From a bacterium (lineage in GTDB: Bacteria > UBP6 > UBA1177): a stretch of 62,706 bases of DNA. The notes under the pieces were generated by a model. That model was given only the letters and a program-made list of their open reading frames with translations. It had not been told where the DNA came from and did not search any database. This document shows positions 60,444 to 62,706 of this stretch, one piece after another (position 1 is the first letter of the stretch; every line of letters begins with the position of its first letter). A program made the position numbers and the translations under genes. The stretch lies in assembly GCA_017538365.1 (NCBI GenBank), contig JAFYIZ010000001.1:1-62706 (forward strand), read 5' to 3'.

Positions 60444-62396
60444 TTATCCCAAGTCAAAAACTTCTAATAGCTTATCCAATACTGGCTTAAAACCATCGAA
60501 CCACTTATCGCGAAAATCTTTTTTTTCATAGTTGTCTTCTATATAATGTTTAATTGTGCCAGCTGTTCCATTTTTACCCATAGTAAGTTGTCTGAAATCT
60601 TTATGTTTTCTTGCAGATATCACAGGTTTTATAACTTTTTGGTAAGATTTTTCTGAGAATAAATCCTCAACAAGAAAAGAGTGTTCTTGCAATATCTTTA
60701 ATTCATTATTATTTGCAGTCCTAACATCCTCATCTAAAGTTGGGTATGCAGATGAAGAGTAGTCATCTTGGTAAAACAAGGGAATTATCTTTGAATTTTT
60801 ATCGTGTAGCTTCTTAATTTGCTTCCAACCACTTTTCCACCCATCATCATCGTAATCAAAAAGAAATACAATCTTCTCAATTTTATCTATACATTGAGAA
60901 AATATTTGTTTATAGATAAGCTTTGCAGCCCCTGCACTATTTGCTGAAATAATAGCAATATCTTTAAGTTTATAATATTTTTTATCACTTTTAGCGAATA
61001 TATTTATAGCTTTCTTTAAATATCCCTCGTCATATTTTCCTTCAACAACCAGAATTTTTTTAGAACTCAGAATAAAAGATCCTTCCAAATAATTAATTGC
61101 GCCATCTGACAATAAACTGATTTCTCTTAATCTGTCGGTATTGTGTGCAGATCCGTTATCCATATAACGAATATTATTGTCGTTATATAACATATCTAAA
61201 AAAACAGGAGAATGTGTTGTTACAAGGCTATATCTCTTATCTGTATCAATTAGTTCTTTCAATTCTCTTTGTTTTCCAATGTGGATATGTGCATCTGGTT
61301 CATCGAACAGACACAAACTATTTTCTGTAGATAAGATGTGAATTACGACATTTGCGTTTATTAATTTTTTTTCACCTTCACTTAATCCCTCAAGAGATCC
61401 TCTGTTATCAAATTCAATATTAATCTTTTTGATTATTTGCTTATCACCATCTGTTCTGCATTTATATAAACAGTAAAACAGAGTGCTTGCTTTATCAATA
61501 AAGCTGATATCGTTAATTGTTTTTCTAAAGGATTCAATATCGTAGTCTGATTTTTCTCTTAACTTATTAATAAAACCTTCGACATCACTTCCTACCCATT
61601 TTTGAATATTTGAAGTGTTATAATCAAACGATATTTTGCAAGCGGATGTTCCGATAAGATCATTTATAAATTTTATAACGTCTATATCTTCAGAATACAA
61701 GAGTGTAAGCAATGATATTTCCCATTCATCACGGCTGAGATAAAACATAAAAGGAGGTTCAAATCCTTGTTTAACTATGTTGCTACGATATTTTTTATAA
61801 AAAGGCTTGTAGCACTCTTCCCATAATCTTGTGTCTTCGCCGCTATATGAAGCTATAATATTTTGGGGAAGGATGTCAGGAGTTATTTTGTTGCCATCTT
61901 TTAAGATTCCATCTGAAATTTCATATAATTTCCCTTTTAAAATATATCGAATTGTATATTGAAATTCACAAGAATATTTTTTTAATCCATTTTTTAATGT
62001 CGCAATGTGATATAAGCTATAAAAAATCAAACTTATAGCTTCTAAAACATTGCTTTTCCCAGAACCATTTAACCCTATAAAGCAGCAGTAATTATGTGTG
62101 AACTTCAAATCCACAAAAAAATCGACAAGGTTTTTGTATCCCTTTATTTTTAAAAAATATAATTGGAAATTGTTTGATTTATAGCACAAGGATGTATGTT
62201 GATCTATATAGCAATCTTTGTAATACGGATATGTTAGTAAATTGTTACTATCAAGCCAACGGTCAATTTCATCACATCTGCCTGATGTTCTTCTTTTAAC
62301 TCCAAAAGCTTTTAGAAGTTCTCTTAGTGTTATATATTTGTTTTGTTTAGTTTCTTGTATGTCTCTGGCCAATTTATTTAAATATTCTTTGTTCAT
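60444..62396 (-). CDS. ABC-type ATPase fused to TOPRIM domain (OLD-family-like nuclease)
   Basis: A 650-residue protein. Residues about 1-70 form a small, unrecognised domain (TLRELLKAFGVKRRTSGRCD, EIDRWLDSNNLLTYPYY). The ATPase starts FLKIKGYKNL with Walker A GLNGSGKSN, signature LSEGEKKL, Walker B LCLFDEPDAH and H-loop TTHSP. A C-terminal TOPRIM domain has ILVVEGKYDEGYL (Glu) and FLFDYDDDGW (DxD). This order is that of OLD/AAA15-TOPRIM nucleases, many of which act in phage defence. It is clearly AT-rich with many AUA/UUA codons, unlike its left neighbours, so it was probably acquired. It starts 2 nt after an hsdS gene, as R-linked ATPases in type I restriction loci do. Confidence 0.88.
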   Translation of the reverse strand: MNKEYLNKLARDIQETKQNKYITLRELLKAFGVKRRTSGRCDEIDRWLDSNNLLTYPYYKDCYIDQHTSLCYKSNNFQLYFLKIKGYKNLVDFFVDLKFTHNYCCFIGLNGSGKSNVLEAISLIFYSLYHIATLKNGLKKYSCEFQYTIRYILKGKLYEISDGILKDGNKITPDILPQNIIASYSGEDTRLWEECYKPFYKKYRSNIVKQGFEPPFMFYLSRDEWEISLLTLLYSEDIDVIKFINDLIGTSACKISFDYNTSNIQKWVGSDVEGFINKLREKSDYDIESFRKTINDISFIDKASTLFYCLYKCRTDGDKQIIKKINIEFDNRGSLEGLSEGEKKLINANVVIHILSTENSLCLFDEPDAHIHIGKQRELKELIDTDKRYSLVTTHSPVFLDMLYNDNNIRYMDNGSAHNTDRLREISLLSDGAINYLEGSFILSSKKILVVEGKYDEGYLKKAINIFAKSDKKYYKLKDIAIISANSAGAAKLIYKQIFSQCIDKIEKIVFLFDYDDDGWKSGWKQIKKLHDKNSKIIPLFYQDDYSSSAYPTLDEDVRTANNNELKILQEHSFLVEDLFSEKSYQKVIKPVISARKHKDFRQLTMGKNGTAGTIKHYIEDNYEKKDFRDKWFDGFKPVLDKLLEVFDLG

Positions 62397-62398
62397 AA

Positions 62399-62706
62399 CT
62401 ACTCAAAAACCTCCTTTTCAAATTCTTCCAACGCTTCTTTTCTCAATGTTTCTGCCAGTTGTTTTAGTTCTTTGATTTGTGACTTTTTTTCATTGATATT
62501 CTCAACTATTGCGTTTTGGATTTTAAGTGGTGGCAGGGGAATAAGAATTTTCTTCAAATCTTTATTAGTGATTGCAGGGTATAAAGCTCCTGACATAAAC
62601 AACTCAAACTGAGAGATTGCTATAGGTGATTTTAAGAACTCGTATAAATATGAAAGATTATAAGTGTCTTTGGGAGCAACCACTTGAAATCCAGATGAAC
62701 AAACAC
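62399..62706 (-). CDS. hsdS: Type I restriction-modification specificity subunit HsdS, C-terminal part (runs off window)
   Basis: The frame is open to the right edge, so the 5' part is missing. About 101 codons are visible. CSSGFQVVAPKD, YNLSYLYEFLKSP and MSGALYPAITNKDLKKILIPLPPL follow the end of an HsdS target-recognition domain. The C-terminal coiled coil follows (ENINEKKSQIKELKQLAETL). HsdS directs the methylase and translocase subunits to their DNA site. hsdM and hsdR would lie beyond the window. AT-rich, like the ATPase-TOPRIM gene it adjoins. Confidence 0.88.
   Translation of the reverse strand, partial: VCSSGFQVVAPKDTYNLSYLYEFLKSPIAISQFELFMSGALYPAITNKDLKKILIPLPPLKIQNAIVENINEKKSQIKELKQLAETLRKEALEEFEKEVFE

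Overview
The window looks like chromosomal DNA from an anaerobic, diderm bacterium of roughly mid-40s % G+C (judged by eye). A homodimeric pyruvate:ferredoxin oxidoreductase points to anaerobic metabolism. LolA, a BamA/TamA-type barrel, lipoproteins and RND/MMPL exporters point to an outer membrane. A membrane sensor protein whose C-terminus resembles the Myxococcus MXAN_5187 family, a Ser/Thr kinase fused to two WD40 propellers, and several lipoproteins with Asp/Glu-rich linkers before DUF1566- or DUF6273-like domains suggest a relative of Myxococcota and former deltaproteobacteria. This placement is an inference; no 16S rRNA is in the window.

Layout, left to right. (1) The 3' part of a 5S rRNA ends an rrn operon that lies off the left edge; purH follows. 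(2) A minus-strand operon ybaB-recR-nifJ ends in a strong UUCG-loop terminator. (3) A long plus-strand operon (6.7-15.5 kb) holds a PpiC/SurA-like lipoprotein, prfB, an unknown lipoprotein, lgt, a membrane-anchored protein, a YchF-like GTPase, def and an MMPL exporter. (4) An AT-rich ORF6N/PLD-like gene is followed by dispersed repeats, an NSS transporter, rnpB (RNase P RNA), a coiled-coil zinc-ribbon gene, a CAU tRNA, an outer-membrane barrel gene and lepA. (5) Plus-strand wzz-like, dnaE, mreB and mreC come next, then a lipoprotein. (6) A minus-strand operon encodes a GT-C glycosyltransferase, a THUMP methyltransferase and ribF, divergent from thiI. (7) A DUF1566 lipoprotein and a dnaK-type gene precede the efp-TPR-hypothetical-sensor-zinc ribbon-rsmD operon. 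(8) A minus-strand operon has a CBM9-like lipoprotein, a degenerate LytM protein and rsgA. (9) A repeat-rich DUF6273-like lipoprotein is translationally coupled to the kinase/WD40 protein, followed by pncC, a 712-residue lipoprotein and a pseudouridine synthase. (10) A minus-strand operon lolA-MMPL-ketosynthase-LMW phosphatase follows. (11) At the right edge, an AT-rich defence-type operon carries the end of a type I restriction hsdS gene, an ABC ATPase-TOPRIM (OLD-like) nuclease and a 42-codon ORF.

Most of the window is housekeeping: translation (prfB, def, efp, lepA, rsmD, rsgA, thiI, ychF, tRNA, rnpB), replication and repair (dnaE, recR) and envelope biogenesis (lgt, mreBC, lolA, Omp85-type barrel). 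The main non-housekeeping signals are four. A promoter layout recurs at about thirteen transcription starts: a GC-rich discriminator followed by a T-run at the expected +1. The right-edge defence operon carries an unrecognised N-terminal domain. The lipoprotein-kinase pair is coupled across an in-frame 30-bp repeat array. EF-P has an unusual loop.
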